A program made the position numbers and the translations under genes. Source: an uncultured Bacilli bacterium (GTDB lineage: Bacteria > Bacillota_I > Bacilli_A > RF39 > UBA660). From it: a DNA stretch of 48,464 nucleotides. The stretch is taken from the NCBI GenBank assembly GCA_947628435.1, contig CANQZW010000008.1:1-48464 (forward strand), read 5' to 3'. Under the pieces are notes generated by a model. The model was not told the origin of the DNA. It searched no databases and saw only the letters and a program-made list of their open reading frames with translations. Of the stretch, positions 29,191-38,961 are shown one piece after another. Numbering within the stretch: the stretch's first letter is position 1; each line of letters begins with the position of its first letter.

Positions 29191-31060
29191 ACTCAACAAA
29201 CTCAAGAATTGCATACGAGTCACTTTTTACTACCTTATACAACTGATTATCTTTTATATCACCATTTATAAATAATTTATTATATTGGTCTATAAATTTC
29301 TCATCAATATCAAATAAATAAACATAATCATACTCTTTTATTAATTCTTGACGCCATGTATCACTTGTTTTATAAACGGTCCAAATATCTTCTTTAGAAT
29401 AAGGTACTCCTATACTCCAAGCAAAATTTTTATTCATTTTATAAGGCGTCAGTTCATATCTTGCTATGTAATAATCTATTCCATTATCATTAGTAGATAT
29501 GAAATATAAATAATCATTTTTCTTTATGTACTTTTTAGATTTTTTACGAAACTCTTTATATGGTTCCCTAACATCTTTTGTTATATTAGAGTTTGCGGAT
29601 GCAAAAACCGTTAAATTTAAAAACGTACTAAAGCTAAAGTTTATGGTAAAGAATGTTAATAACAGCATTGTAAACACACCAAGATTTTTTTCATTTGAAT
29701 GTGTGCAATCAACATAAAGGGCTATTACTATGTATAATAATCCAAGCGCATAAGTTCCCATGTACCTAGTAAATGATGCTAGTCTAGCAGCTTCATACTC
29801 ACTAAATATTGCTAAGTATGCTACTAATAGTAAACCCGAGTAAGCTATTGCGCCCAATATACTAAATATAACCAAAACTTTATTAGTATTTTTACTTTCC
29901 TTTTTCGTATTTCGAATCAAAAAATATCCAATTATGATTGTTATTATTAGAATAGTAACGTAAGATAGCGGAATAAAGGTACTTGTTAAGCTAGTATTAA
30001 AGGTAGCATCCGCAAAAGATGTTATAACACCAGTTTGATAATCCATAAGGTTTAAAGTTATTAAATTTTTAACCGTGTTAATTATACTAGACCCACTACT
30101 TGAGCTATTAACGTTATTTAATGTTAACGTAATAATCCAAACTATTTTAATTAAAAGAGCTGGAAGGATAGTTATAAATAACAAATAATTATCCTTTACG
30201 ATATTTTTAATATTAAATTTATTTCTAATAAACATGTTATCAATTAATATGATAGCAAAAGCTATTAGCATTAATACCAATCCAAAATCCTTTATTAAAA
30301 TAAGCATCGAAAATGAAGCAATTAAATTAATTATATCAAACTTATCAAGGCTTTTTTTACGATTAGAAAAATATGAATATAAACTATAGGCAAAAGCTAA
30401 ACCTAAAACTGCATCAACGTATAACGTTTGATATACAGTAGGATAAAAGAACGTTGGAAGAAAAAACAATATGAAATATAAAATATAACCTAAAAAATTA
30501 TTTTTCTTTTTGAAAGTTTTAAAGATAGGAACAATAAGTGATATTATAAGTAAATCCATGCCTACATAAAGCATCGATTCCCTAAATTCTCCGCATAGTT
30601 TGGTACAGAAATATTGAAATAAAGAAGTTCCCGAAAGATAGGTTTTTATCATAACCGTTGAGTCACTACCCAAACCCAAATTCCCTAATCCATACATGTT
30701 TTTTACAACTAAAGCCCAATGCGAAAACTCATCCCATGAATTAGCTAATTTACCAAACGACTGCCATACTATAATTAGATAACTAATTATAAATAAGATT
30801 AATCCAGTCGTTAAAACATTTTTATTCAAATCAATTTTTCTTTTAATAAATGAGTGTACGTTTATTATAAACAAAATCCCATTTAATATTAAAATAGTAA
30901 TAAATCCAACATTTAATATAGAAAAAATACCAAAAACAAACAAAATAAATATATATGAAAATATACTTAAAAATATTGTTTGTTCTATTTTCTTATTAAA
31001 AATAGTTGAATAAAATAATGACGTATTTAATAATAAAAATATTAATAAAATATATTCCAT
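29189..31060 (-). CDS. Multi-TM membrane protein, GT-C-like
   Basis: Many TM segments, NSWDEFSHWALVVKNMYGL..LSGTSLFQYFCTKLCG; paralogous to 38962-40839. Confidence 0.65.
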   Translation of the reverse strand: MEYILLIFLLLNTSLFYSTIFNKKIEQTIFLSIFSYIFILFVFGIFSILNVGFITILILNGILFIINVHSFIKRKIDLNKNVLTTGLILFIISYLIIVWQSFGKLANSWDEFSHWALVVKNMYGLGNLGLGSDSTVMIKTYLSGTSLFQYFCTKLCGEFRESMLYVGMDLLIISLIVPIFKTFKKKNNFLGYILYFILFFLPTFFYPTVYQTLYVDAVLGLAFAYSLYSYFSNRKKSLDKFDIINLIASFSMLILIKDFGLVLMLIAFAIILIDNMFIRNKFNIKNIVKDNYLLFITILPALLIKIVWIITLTLNNVNSSSSGSSIINTVKNLITLNLMDYQTGVITSFADATFNTSLTSTFIPLSYVTILIITIIIGYFLIRNTKKESKNTNKVLVIFSILGAIAYSGLLLVAYLAIFSEYEAARLASFTRYMGTYALGLLYIVIALYVDCTHSNEKNLGVFTMLLLTFFTINFSFSTFLNLTVFASANSNITKDVREPYKEFRKKSKKYIKKNDYLYFISTNDNGIDYYIARYELTPYKMNKNFAWSIGVPYSKEDIWTVYKTSDTWRQELIKEYDYVYLFDIDEKFIDQYNKLFINGDIKDNQLYKVVKSDSYAILEFVE

Positions 31061-31061
31061 G

Positions 31062-32879
31062 TTATTTTCCTGCCTTATTCTTTATTTTTTTTAATGCTTT
31101 TTGAATAGTTACCTTAATTCCATCAGTTTTAAGAGAATGAATAAATAAACTAAACCATCTTAAAGGCTTTGTTATTTTCCATGATTTACTATTCATCATT
31201 GCCTGGCAGTTAGGACACGTAACAAAAGAAGTATTCAAACTTAATTTATTAGAACTACTAAGTTCACTAACAAAATTCACGTAATAACTTGCAAGAATTG
31301 CTGTTTCATAATCATACTTTTGTAACTCAGGCTCATTTAAGACAAATTTTAAAATTGTCTTCATTCCAATTACCTGCTTTTTAGAATCATATGCTGAACT
31401 TTTTTCATTAGAATACACCGTCGATAATGGAATATCTATCCCTAATAAGTTTTGATGCATTAAAATCGTAATCCAAAAACAAGTATCTTCTCCAATTACT
31501 AACTCTGGGTTAAACCTAAAGTTATTTTTATTTAAAAATTCTTTGTTTATCATAACCGTTGGGGTCGCAATTTGACAAGACCAAATGAGAGTTGGAATCA
31601 TGTTACCCGTTTGCTTTCCACTATTAAATAATACCGTTTTATTAAAACCTTTTCTATAATACGACGTATGACTTACTAAAGAATTTGCTGCCACCATTTT
31701 TAAAAGCTGAATTTCTAACTTTTTTGGTTCAAAAACATCATCAGAGTCTAAAAAAGCAACGTAACTACCAGTAGCATTATCAATTCCTACGTTTCTAGCA
31801 TTTGCCGCACCTTTATTTGGTTTGACATTTATTAATTTTATTTTTTTATTTTCTTTAGCTATTTTTTTTACTTCAGTAATATCGTCAGTAGAGCCATCAT
31901 TAATAACTAAAATTTCATAATTTTTATGAGTTTGCTTTAACACCGATTTAATTGCTCTTATAACAATTTTACTTCTATTATAAAAAGGAATTATTACGGA
32001 AACTTTTATATCTTTAATAGAAGGTTCTATATCTTTTTCTATTTTTTGATACTTTTTCTTGCAGTGCTCTTCTGCAATATGATACGGAGTATCTTTTAAA
32101 AATTGTTCCATTTGAAAATAATAATTATATTCACTACCCTCTAATTTTATTTTGGTTTTTAATGGTATGTCATCAATCATTTTTATCCAAAAAGAATTTC
32201 CTTCCGTTTCAACCCTGGGATTAGTATTACTTACTTGTTTATTATGATACCTAGACTTTGCTAAAACCTTAGGTATATGAATGAAAGAATACCCTTTCTT
32301 CATCATTTTATACCACAAATCATAATCTTGTGCACACCTTAATGATTCGTCAAAACCTCCACACTCTTTAAAAGCTATTTTAGGAATTAACAAAGTTATA
32401 CCATTTACCGTGCCTCTTAAGAGTGCGTACTCTGGCTTTTCTTCTAGCATTTTATGGTCTTTTATTGCTTTTGATATTAATTTTCCTTTTACATCTATTA
32501 AATCATAATCAGAATATAATATAACTTTTTTACCAAGTAATTTATTATCAATCAAGTAATTAATTTCTTCTTCTACTTTTTCAGGATAATATACGTCATC
32601 ATGACTAAGCCATGAGAAATATTCTCCATTCATTTCTTTTAAAGCTAAGTTAAGAACCGTTGATACTCCACCATTTTCTTTTTTTATGTACCTTATTTTA
32701 TTTCCATAAGATTTTGCAATTTTATCGGTTGCGCCATGGTCAGGACTACCATCATTAATTACTAATATTTCTATGTTACTATAAGTTTGATTAAGAGCGC
32801 TGTCGATCGCTTCTTTCATGTATTTTTTACCCTTGTACACAGGAATTATTATTGTTACTTTTGGCTTATTCTTGTTCAC
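31062..32879 (-). CDS. Tandem two-domain glycosyltransferase family 2
   Basis: Two GT-A cores: VTIIIPVYKGKKYMKEAIDSALNQTY... and VSVIIPFYNRSKIVIRAIKSVLKQTH...AFLDSDDVFEPKKLE. Confidence 0.9.
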   Translation of the reverse strand: MNKNKPKVTIIIPVYKGKKYMKEAIDSALNQTYSNIEILVINDGSPDHGATDKIAKSYGNKIRYIKKENGGVSTVLNLALKEMNGEYFSWLSHDDVYYPEKVEEEINYLIDNKLLGKKVILYSDYDLIDVKGKLISKAIKDHKMLEEKPEYALLRGTVNGITLLIPKIAFKECGGFDESLRCAQDYDLWYKMMKKGYSFIHIPKVLAKSRYHNKQVSNTNPRVETEGNSFWIKMIDDIPLKTKIKLEGSEYNYYFQMEQFLKDTPYHIAEEHCKKKYQKIEKDIEPSIKDIKVSVIIPFYNRSKIVIRAIKSVLKQTHKNYEILVINDGSTDDITEVKKIAKENKKIKLINVKPNKGAANARNVGIDNATGSYVAFLDSDDVFEPKKLEIQLLKMVAANSLVSHTSYYRKGFNKTVLFNSGKQTGNMIPTLIWSCQIATPTVMINKEFLNKNNFRFNPELVIGEDTCFWITILMHQNLLGIDIPLSTVYSNEKSSAYDSKKQVIGMKTILKFVLNEPELQKYDYETAILASYYVNFVSELSSSNKLSLNTSFVTCPNCQAMMNSKSWKITKPLRWFSLFIHSLKTDGIKVTIQKALKKIKNKAGK

Positions 32880-33619
32880 TTTTCATCACTCTCTTTACGA
32901 CTTTTTAATATGTTCTCAACCCTAATTAGATCCTTAGGAGTATCTACAGACATTGAATCAGAATCAACCTTAACTACTTTTACACTTTTTTTATTTTCAA
33001 TAAATCTTAACATTTCTAATCCCTCAGCCAATTCTATATTACCCGGCTTAGTTTTTATAAAAAAGTTAAGGGCTTTTTTAGTATAGGCATATAATCCAAT
33101 ATTTTTATAAAAATTATATGATAAAATTTCTTTAGGGTAAGGAATTGGAGATCTAGACATAAAAATCAAATCATCATTATCGTTTATTGCTAACTTTATA
33201 GTTGTACTATTAACGACATCTATAGGATTTTTAAATTTTGTTGCAAGCATACAAGTAGATATTTTATTATCATTTAACATAGCATTTATAACTAGTGATA
33301 CTTCCTCTGGTTTTATAAGAGGTTCATCTCCCATTAAAACAGCATAAATATCTCCTTTTATTTTTCTTGAAACTTCACCAACTCGATCTGTACCAGTTAA
33401 ATGCTTATCGGATGTCATTATAACATTTATCCCTAGTTCATTACATTTTTTTACAATCAAATCACTTTCTGTTGCAACATACACCTCATCAAGTTCCTTT
33501 ACTTTTTTTGCATTATTATATACCCACCATATCATTGGTTTCCCTAAAATATTCATTAATGGTTTCCCAGGAAACCTAGAAGATTTATATCTTGCTGGAA
33601 TTATTCCTATTATTTTCAT
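32876..33619 (-). CDS. CMP-Kdo synthetase-like cytidylyltransferase (KdsB family)
   Basis: IGIIPARYKSSRFPGKPLMNILGKPMIWWVY ... HLTGTDRVGEVSRKI ... VLMGDEPLI. Confidence 0.88.
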   Translation of the reverse strand: MKIIGIIPARYKSSRFPGKPLMNILGKPMIWWVYNNAKKVKELDEVYVATESDLIVKKCNELGINVIMTSDKHLTGTDRVGEVSRKIKGDIYAVLMGDEPLIKPEEVSLVINAMLNDNKISTCMLATKFKNPIDVVNSTTIKLAINDNDDLIFMSRSPIPYPKEILSYNFYKNIGLYAYTKKALNFFIKTKPGNIELAEGLEMLRFIENKKSVKVVKVDSDSMSVDTPKDLIRVENILKSRKESDEK

Positions 33620-33620
33620 A

Positions 33621-34958
33621 TTACTTGCTTCCTTTCACTCCAAGAATTTTATGTTTTAGATTCCTAATACGATTTATAAATTTATTAATAATATTAAAGT
33701 TTTTCGTGTTTTCATCACCTTTTATATATTTTTGCTCAATTTCTGTTAACCTATTAGATAATAGTTTTTCCCTTTGTTGTAACAAAGTAATTTCATCTTC
33801 TAATTGCTGTTTAATAGCTACGTTTTCATAATATATACTTAACATTCCACTAGCGAGTTTTTGTGAAAGTTCGATGTCATAAACTTTAGAATGAAACTTC
33901 TTATTTTTATCTAACAACTCTGAAAAACCAATTTTTTCACCAAAGAAAAATTTAGTTCTTAAAGGGTTAATCATACTATTAACCGAACTGCAAAACCCTC
34001 CAATTAATAAGTTCTTATTATCCCACAATAATGGTTCTAGCGGAGTTTTTTCAGGCATTATTGCTATATTATGATTTTTTAAGTAATCTTCTAAATATTT
34101 ATTATCAGAAACTGGAAATAAAGGGTGTGCCTTAAATATAAATGTGTAATCTTCACCATAATCGCGTAAGACTTGATTAATCAAATTTTCATATATTATT
34201 GACGTAAGATGTTTAGTACCAAAATCATAAGTGCCAATAATAATTATATAATTATTATTAAGATTGGATACAATCTTAATGTCCCCGAATATACATTTTT
34301 TATATTTATCAGATAATTTAGAGTACATTTCCTCTATATTTAAATTTTTTAAATTCATTTCATTTTTGTATTCAGCGGATACATTTTTATTATATAGCAA
34401 ATTTATAAAAGGAATTAAATATTCTACATTTTTTTGAGTAGACAACCAAAAACAATAATTCTCTATTTTCAATAAATCATTGTCGTTATTTCCGTTTTTT
34501 ATACCATTAATTAAATTTTCCCATCTAGATTTTTGATAATCTTTATCATCTTTTTTTATGTCATTATACATATACTGTGAAATATTTCCTTCACTTAACA
34601 AAATAATATTATTTATATCTTTAATTGAATTAGATAAAATAAATGGTTTTAAATAGAATTGTACCCTACTATCATCAATAAAAATATTAAATTTAGCCTT
34701 TTTATCATTTTTCTTTATTTCCTCTATATTTAATTTAATATTATCACAAGTATCTTTTAAAAATTCAGTATCAAATCCTTTTGTTTGATAATAAAGTTTT
34801 AAATTTTTAGGACAATATTTACTATTTATATCGAAAAAATTATCTCTATAATACCAAATATAGCTAGGAGTATTATCTAAAAATACGTTTATTTGTGCAT
34901 ACATAGTTGGAACACTACCAAACACAATGTAAAAATTATAGTTATTTGCCATTTTCAC
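33621..34958 (-). CDS. Putative GT-B glycosyltransferase (possibly CMP-sugar dependent) with C-terminal coiled coil
   Basis: YTFIFKAHPLFP 'HP' motif; LLIGGFCSSVNSMINPL; heptad-rich C-terminus; adjacency to the cytidylyltransferase. Confidence 0.5.
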   Translation of the reverse strand: MKMANNYNFYIVFGSVPTMYAQINVFLDNTPSYIWYYRDNFFDINSKYCPKNLKLYYQTKGFDTEFLKDTCDNIKLNIEEIKKNDKKAKFNIFIDDSRVQFYLKPFILSNSIKDINNIILLSEGNISQYMYNDIKKDDKDYQKSRWENLINGIKNGNNDNDLLKIENYCFWLSTQKNVEYLIPFINLLYNKNVSAEYKNEMNLKNLNIEEMYSKLSDKYKKCIFGDIKIVSNLNNNYIIIIGTYDFGTKHLTSIIYENLINQVLRDYGEDYTFIFKAHPLFPVSDNKYLEDYLKNHNIAIMPEKTPLEPLLWDNKNLLIGGFCSSVNSMINPLRTKFFFGEKIGFSELLDKNKKFHSKVYDIELSQKLASGMLSIYYENVAIKQQLEDEITLLQQREKLLSNRLTEIEQKYIKGDENTKNFNIINKFINRIRNLKHKILGVKGSK

Positions 34959-35082
34959 GTCTCCTTACTTAAATCTATTAATAAATAATTTAATTACCTA
35001 GCACCTTACGTTTCTCAAAATATTTTCAGAATTTTCTTAAATAAAACAAATTATATACATTTCAACTATTTTTATTAAACTC

Positions 35083-36156
35083 TTATTTTTTTGTCCTTAA
35101 GGCTTTCATTTTTTCTTCCATATAAACGTTATTATTATTTTTATAAAAGTTTTCCATAACCGAATAAAATGAAGCCTCATTACTTTCTAATCTATTAATA
35201 ACTTCTTTAGAAAGATTTTTTATTATTTCTAAATTTTTTTCATCAGTTTCTATTTTTATTTTTGGATTGGTATTAGTAACTTGCTTTGAATGACTCCTTA
35301 TTATAGCGGTATCATATGGTATGTTAATAAATTTATATTCTTTTATCAACCTGGCCCACATATCTCTTTCTTGGGTAATCCTTTGAGTTTCGGAAAACAA
35401 TCCGTACTTATCAAACGCTATTTTTGGTATTAATACTGAACCTCCATTTATTTCACCTTGAAGAAGTGTATATTCATTTTTTAAAACAGATGTCTTATAA
35501 TCAAAGCAATGTAACTTAGCAATTATTGTTTCATTAACCTTAAGTGTACCATTTTCATCTACTATTTTAAAAGATGAAAAAGGAATACATTTATCATTTC
35601 CTTCTATTGATATAAAGTCAACTAGATTTTGAATATGAGTTGGCGCAATCGAGTCATCATGACTAAGCCAAGCAAAATATTCACCTTTCATCTTTGAAAT
35701 ACCATAATTAAGTGCAGAGGACACGCCCCCATTTTCCTTTTCATAGTATCTTATTTTCTTTTTAAAACCATCTGCTACTTTCTTCGTTAATCCGTTATCA
35801 CTTGAACCATCATTAACCACGATTACTTCTATGTTTTTATAAGTTTGATTTAAAGCACTTTCAATTGCTTCTTTAAGATAATTACTTCCGTTATAAACTG
35901 GAATTATTATTGATACTAAAGGATTAAAATTTTTCTTTTTCTTTTTACTATTAAAATACATATCGTATAAAAGTTGATTCGTATAATTATTAAATTCACA
36001 AACTTTACACTCTAAGGCCTTATAAGTTGCGAACAAATCTCTTTCAACTATATAATTTTTATTTATAACCTCACTAAGTTCTTCCCCACTTACTAAATCT
36101 AATTTTTTAAAAATTTTCTTTAAGAACCTTTTTATCAACTTCTTCAAAATTATCAC
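35083..36156 (-). CDS. Glycosyltransferase family 2
   Basis: VSIIIPVYNGSNYLKEAIESALNQTYKNIEVIVVNDGSSD ... GEYFAWLSHDD. Confidence 0.9.
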   Translation of the reverse strand: MIILKKLIKRFLKKIFKKLDLVSGEELSEVINKNYIVERDLFATYKALECKVCEFNNYTNQLLYDMYFNSKKKKKNFNPLVSIIIPVYNGSNYLKEAIESALNQTYKNIEVIVVNDGSSDNGLTKKVADGFKKKIRYYEKENGGVSSALNYGISKMKGEYFAWLSHDDSIAPTHIQNLVDFISIEGNDKCIPFSSFKIVDENGTLKVNETIIAKLHCFDYKTSVLKNEYTLLQGEINGGSVLIPKIAFDKYGLFSETQRITQERDMWARLIKEYKFINIPYDTAIIRSHSKQVTNTNPKIKIETDEKNLEIIKNLSKEVINRLESNEASFYSVMENFYKNNNNVYMEEKMKALRTKK

Positions 36157-36201
36157 CCAAAATAATTATATAATATATAAATTTTTTATTCAAGCTAAAT
36201 A

Positions 36202-36229
36202 AAAAAACAGCAAATTATTGCTGTTTTTT
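36202..36229 (-). terminator. Terminator overlapping the 3' end of the epimerase gene
   Basis: AAAAAACAGCAA-ATTA-TTGCTGTTTTTT. Confidence 0.65.
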
Positions 36230-37360
36230 CCACGTTCTACTATTAACGATGTTATAATAACTTTGAATTATTTTTACAACTTTAAGTGATACGTTTGTAT
36301 CCTTATAATCTCTTACTAAGTTATCTTTTCTTTCTTCCCTTGAATTAACCGCAAGTTCAATCGAATTTAGTATATCTCTTTCATTTATTCCACCTAAAAC
36401 AATACTTCCAGCATCCAAAGCTTCCGGTCTTTCAGTACTTGTTCTTAATGAAATTCCTGGAAAGTTTAGTATATCGCTTTCTTCTGGAATAGTACCGCTA
36501 TCTGATAAAACACAATATGAATGTTTTTGCAAATTAACATAGTCAAAAAATCCTAATGGTTCCAAATTCTTTATTAGAGGATTTAATTTTACGTTACTTT
36601 CCTTTATTTTTTTAGCAGTTCTTGGATGAGTTGAAAATATAATTGGCATATCATAAGTTTCGGCTACTTTATTTAAACTATTCATTAAACTTTCAAAGTT
36701 CTTTTTGATATCTATATTTTCTTCTCTATGTGCACTAACTACAAAATATTTTTTATCCTCTAAATTTAAACGCGTTAGCACATCTGAAGAATCTATACTT
36801 TTCATATTTTTATATAAAACTTCCTTCATAGGAGAACCAGTTACGTATAAAAAATCATTTTTTATACCTTCATTAATTAAATATCTTCTAGCATTTTCTG
36901 TATAAGCTAAATTAACATCACTTACATGGTCTACTATTCTTCTGTTAATTTCTTCAGGCACATTAAAATCAAAGCACCTGTTACCCGCTTCCATATGAAA
37001 AATAGGAACTTTTAATCTTTTTGCAGAATAAGCCGCTAAACAACTATTAGTATCCCCTAAAACTAATAAAGCATCTGGTTTTTCTTTATCTATTACTTCA
37101 TATGTTTTTGCAATTATATTTCCTACTGTTTCTCCTAAATTTTTACCAGGAGCATCTAAATAATAGTCTGGGTTTTTAAGACCAAACTCCTTAAAGAATA
37201 TTTCATTTAAAGTATAGTCATAATTTTGACCCGTATGAACTAATACCAAGTCAAAATATTTATCAATTGCCTTTATTGTTTCTGATAATCTAATTATTTC
37301 AGGTCTTGTACCAACAACAACCATAACTTTTAATTTTTTCATATTATTTCCTTCTTTCAT
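36215..37360 (-). CDS. UDP-N-acetylglucosamine 2-epimerase family (WecB/CapG/FnlC-like)
   Basis: VVVGTRPEIIRLSETIKAID ... GDTNSCLAAYSAKRLKVPIFHMEAGNRCFDFNVPEEINRRIVDHVSD. Confidence 0.93.
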   Translation of the reverse strand: MKEGNNMKKLKVMVVVGTRPEIIRLSETIKAIDKYFDLVLVHTGQNYDYTLNEIFFKEFGLKNPDYYLDAPGKNLGETVGNIIAKTYEVIDKEKPDALLVLGDTNSCLAAYSAKRLKVPIFHMEAGNRCFDFNVPEEINRRIVDHVSDVNLAYTENARRYLINEGIKNDFLYVTGSPMKEVLYKNMKSIDSSDVLTRLNLEDKKYFVVSAHREENIDIKKNFESLMNSLNKVAETYDMPIIFSTHPRTAKKIKESNVKLNPLIKNLEPLGFFDYVNLQKHSYCVLSDSGTIPEESDILNFPGISLRTSTERPEALDAGSIVLGGINERDILNSIELAVNSREERKDNLVRDYKDTNVSLKVVKIIQSYYNIVNSRTWKKQQ

Positions 37361-37361
37361 A

Positions 37362-38960
37362 CTATATTACTTTTTTTAAATCACTATTTTTAATAGGATA
37401 CAAACATTTTCCGGTAATAATGATTTTTTCATTTTCACTTTTTAATGGTACTTTTATCCACTCCTTATCTATAAATATATTATTTTTAGGTATACCACTT
37501 ATATTTTTTACTCTTTTCTTTTTTTGATTATTTAATACACAATAAATCCTTAAACTTTTTATTTTATATCCCGCTGAAAGAGATGGACTCCATAACATAT
37601 AAGATGCGTTTTTAATTAACTCATACTCATATCTAAAAGCACCCTTTTTAAATACCCTATTATCAACAAATGATTTAATGAGCTTATCTTTAGAATCCAA
37701 AAATTTTATTTCTGGTTTTATACATATATGTATCACTTTTTCTTTTGATATTATTTTTTCAAGATTTATCTTTCTTTCTAACTCCTTATAATAATCACTT
37801 TTAGGTATGGTTTTTTTCCTGTAAGATAATTTCAACAACTTAGAATCACTAGGCAAAAATAAATTTCCACTTATGTTTATTTTTTTTAGTATTTTACCTG
37901 GTTTTGTTGGAATGTACATGGTTGGACACTCACCATTAAAGAAGAAAGTTCCATCTTTATTTAAAAATGAACCAAAAGCTAAGCCTAAATCAATTATTTC
38001 ATTACTTTTATCTTTATAAGTAACACTTACTTCTAAATTATTTATCGCAAAGCCCCACAAAATAGAAGGTTCCCAGCAAATTACGTCTCTTGCTCCAGTT
38101 ACTTCATAAGTTTGTGAAAAATTACCTGGTTTAAATTTTTTATCATACAATTTATAAGATGAGCCTTTATGTTCTAACTCATAATTAGCTATTATAGCAG
38201 ATTCCATTTCAAACGATGATATTATAGATTGAGAAAGAGCACGCTCCCACTCATTATAAAATCCTCTTTTTGAAAAATCAAACTTTATGTTATTATCGTC
38301 AAAAATCTCTTTGGTTGCTTTCAACCATTTTCCAGAGAACAAACCGTACTTCGTAAGGTCATAAGGAAATATTTGCGATTGATCATTTAGCATTATATAA
38401 AATTCGTCTTTTTTATATAACGTATTACTTCGCTTAGTAGCATTAATTTCCCATTCCCAAATGTTTTCCTTGTAACCTTCGGTGTATTTTAACAACTGTT
38501 TTTTATTCCAAATTCCCGCTATGGCAGCTACTTTAGAATTAGAAACCGAAGACCTTTTCGCAAAGCCATCGTACATACAATTTTTAGAATCTGAGTATAC
38601 TGGCCAAAACGTAAATGTAGCTATTTTTTCATCTTGTTTTAACCAATTTAAACAATCATTAATTTTATTAGAATTAACATAATCATAAAGGAAAAAATCA
38701 TCTAACATTAAAATAACATAATCAGAACTGATTTTTTTAAGAACGTCCGTTATACGTTCGGTCCAGGAACAATTAGGATTATCGGGATGAATATTTTTAA
38801 TTTTAAAATATTTATTTTTATAATTTGTTGATTCTGTACTTAAGACTATATCATAAGGTAAGTCTTTCCAATATTTATTAAGCAACTTAAAAAATGGTTC
38901 TAATATATCAACATAAGAATCACAACTATTTATTAGTAACGTACAAGAATTGCTAGCCAT
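37362..38960 (-). CDS. Putative glycosyltransferase-like protein with C-terminal extension
   Basis: SCTLLINSCDSYVDILEPFFKLLNKYW ... YVILMLDDFFLYD. Confidence 0.55.
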   Translation of the reverse strand: MASNSCTLLINSCDSYVDILEPFFKLLNKYWKDLPYDIVLSTESTNYKNKYFKIKNIHPDNPNCSWTERITDVLKKISSDYVILMLDDFFLYDYVNSNKINDCLNWLKQDEKIATFTFWPVYSDSKNCMYDGFAKRSSVSNSKVAAIAGIWNKKQLLKYTEGYKENIWEWEINATKRSNTLYKKDEFYIMLNDQSQIFPYDLTKYGLFSGKWLKATKEIFDDNNIKFDFSKRGFYNEWERALSQSIISSFEMESAIIANYELEHKGSSYKLYDKKFKPGNFSQTYEVTGARDVICWEPSILWGFAINNLEVSVTYKDKSNEIIDLGLAFGSFLNKDGTFFFNGECPTMYIPTKPGKILKKINISGNLFLPSDSKLLKLSYRKKTIPKSDYYKELERKINLEKIISKEKVIHICIKPEIKFLDSKDKLIKSFVDNRVFKKGAFRYEYELIKNASYMLWSPSLSAGYKIKSLRIYCVLNNQKKKRVKNISGIPKNNIFIDKEWIKVPLKSENEKIIITGKCLYPIKNSDLKKVI

Positions 38961-38961
38961 T

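Noticed and set aside
32876-33619. KdsB-like gene as evidence of a Gram-negative LPS organism
   Set aside because: Sortase/LPXTG, type B RNase P RNA, gpsB, spoIVA and TagGH-like export all indicate a Firmicutes-type cell; capsule use is more likely.
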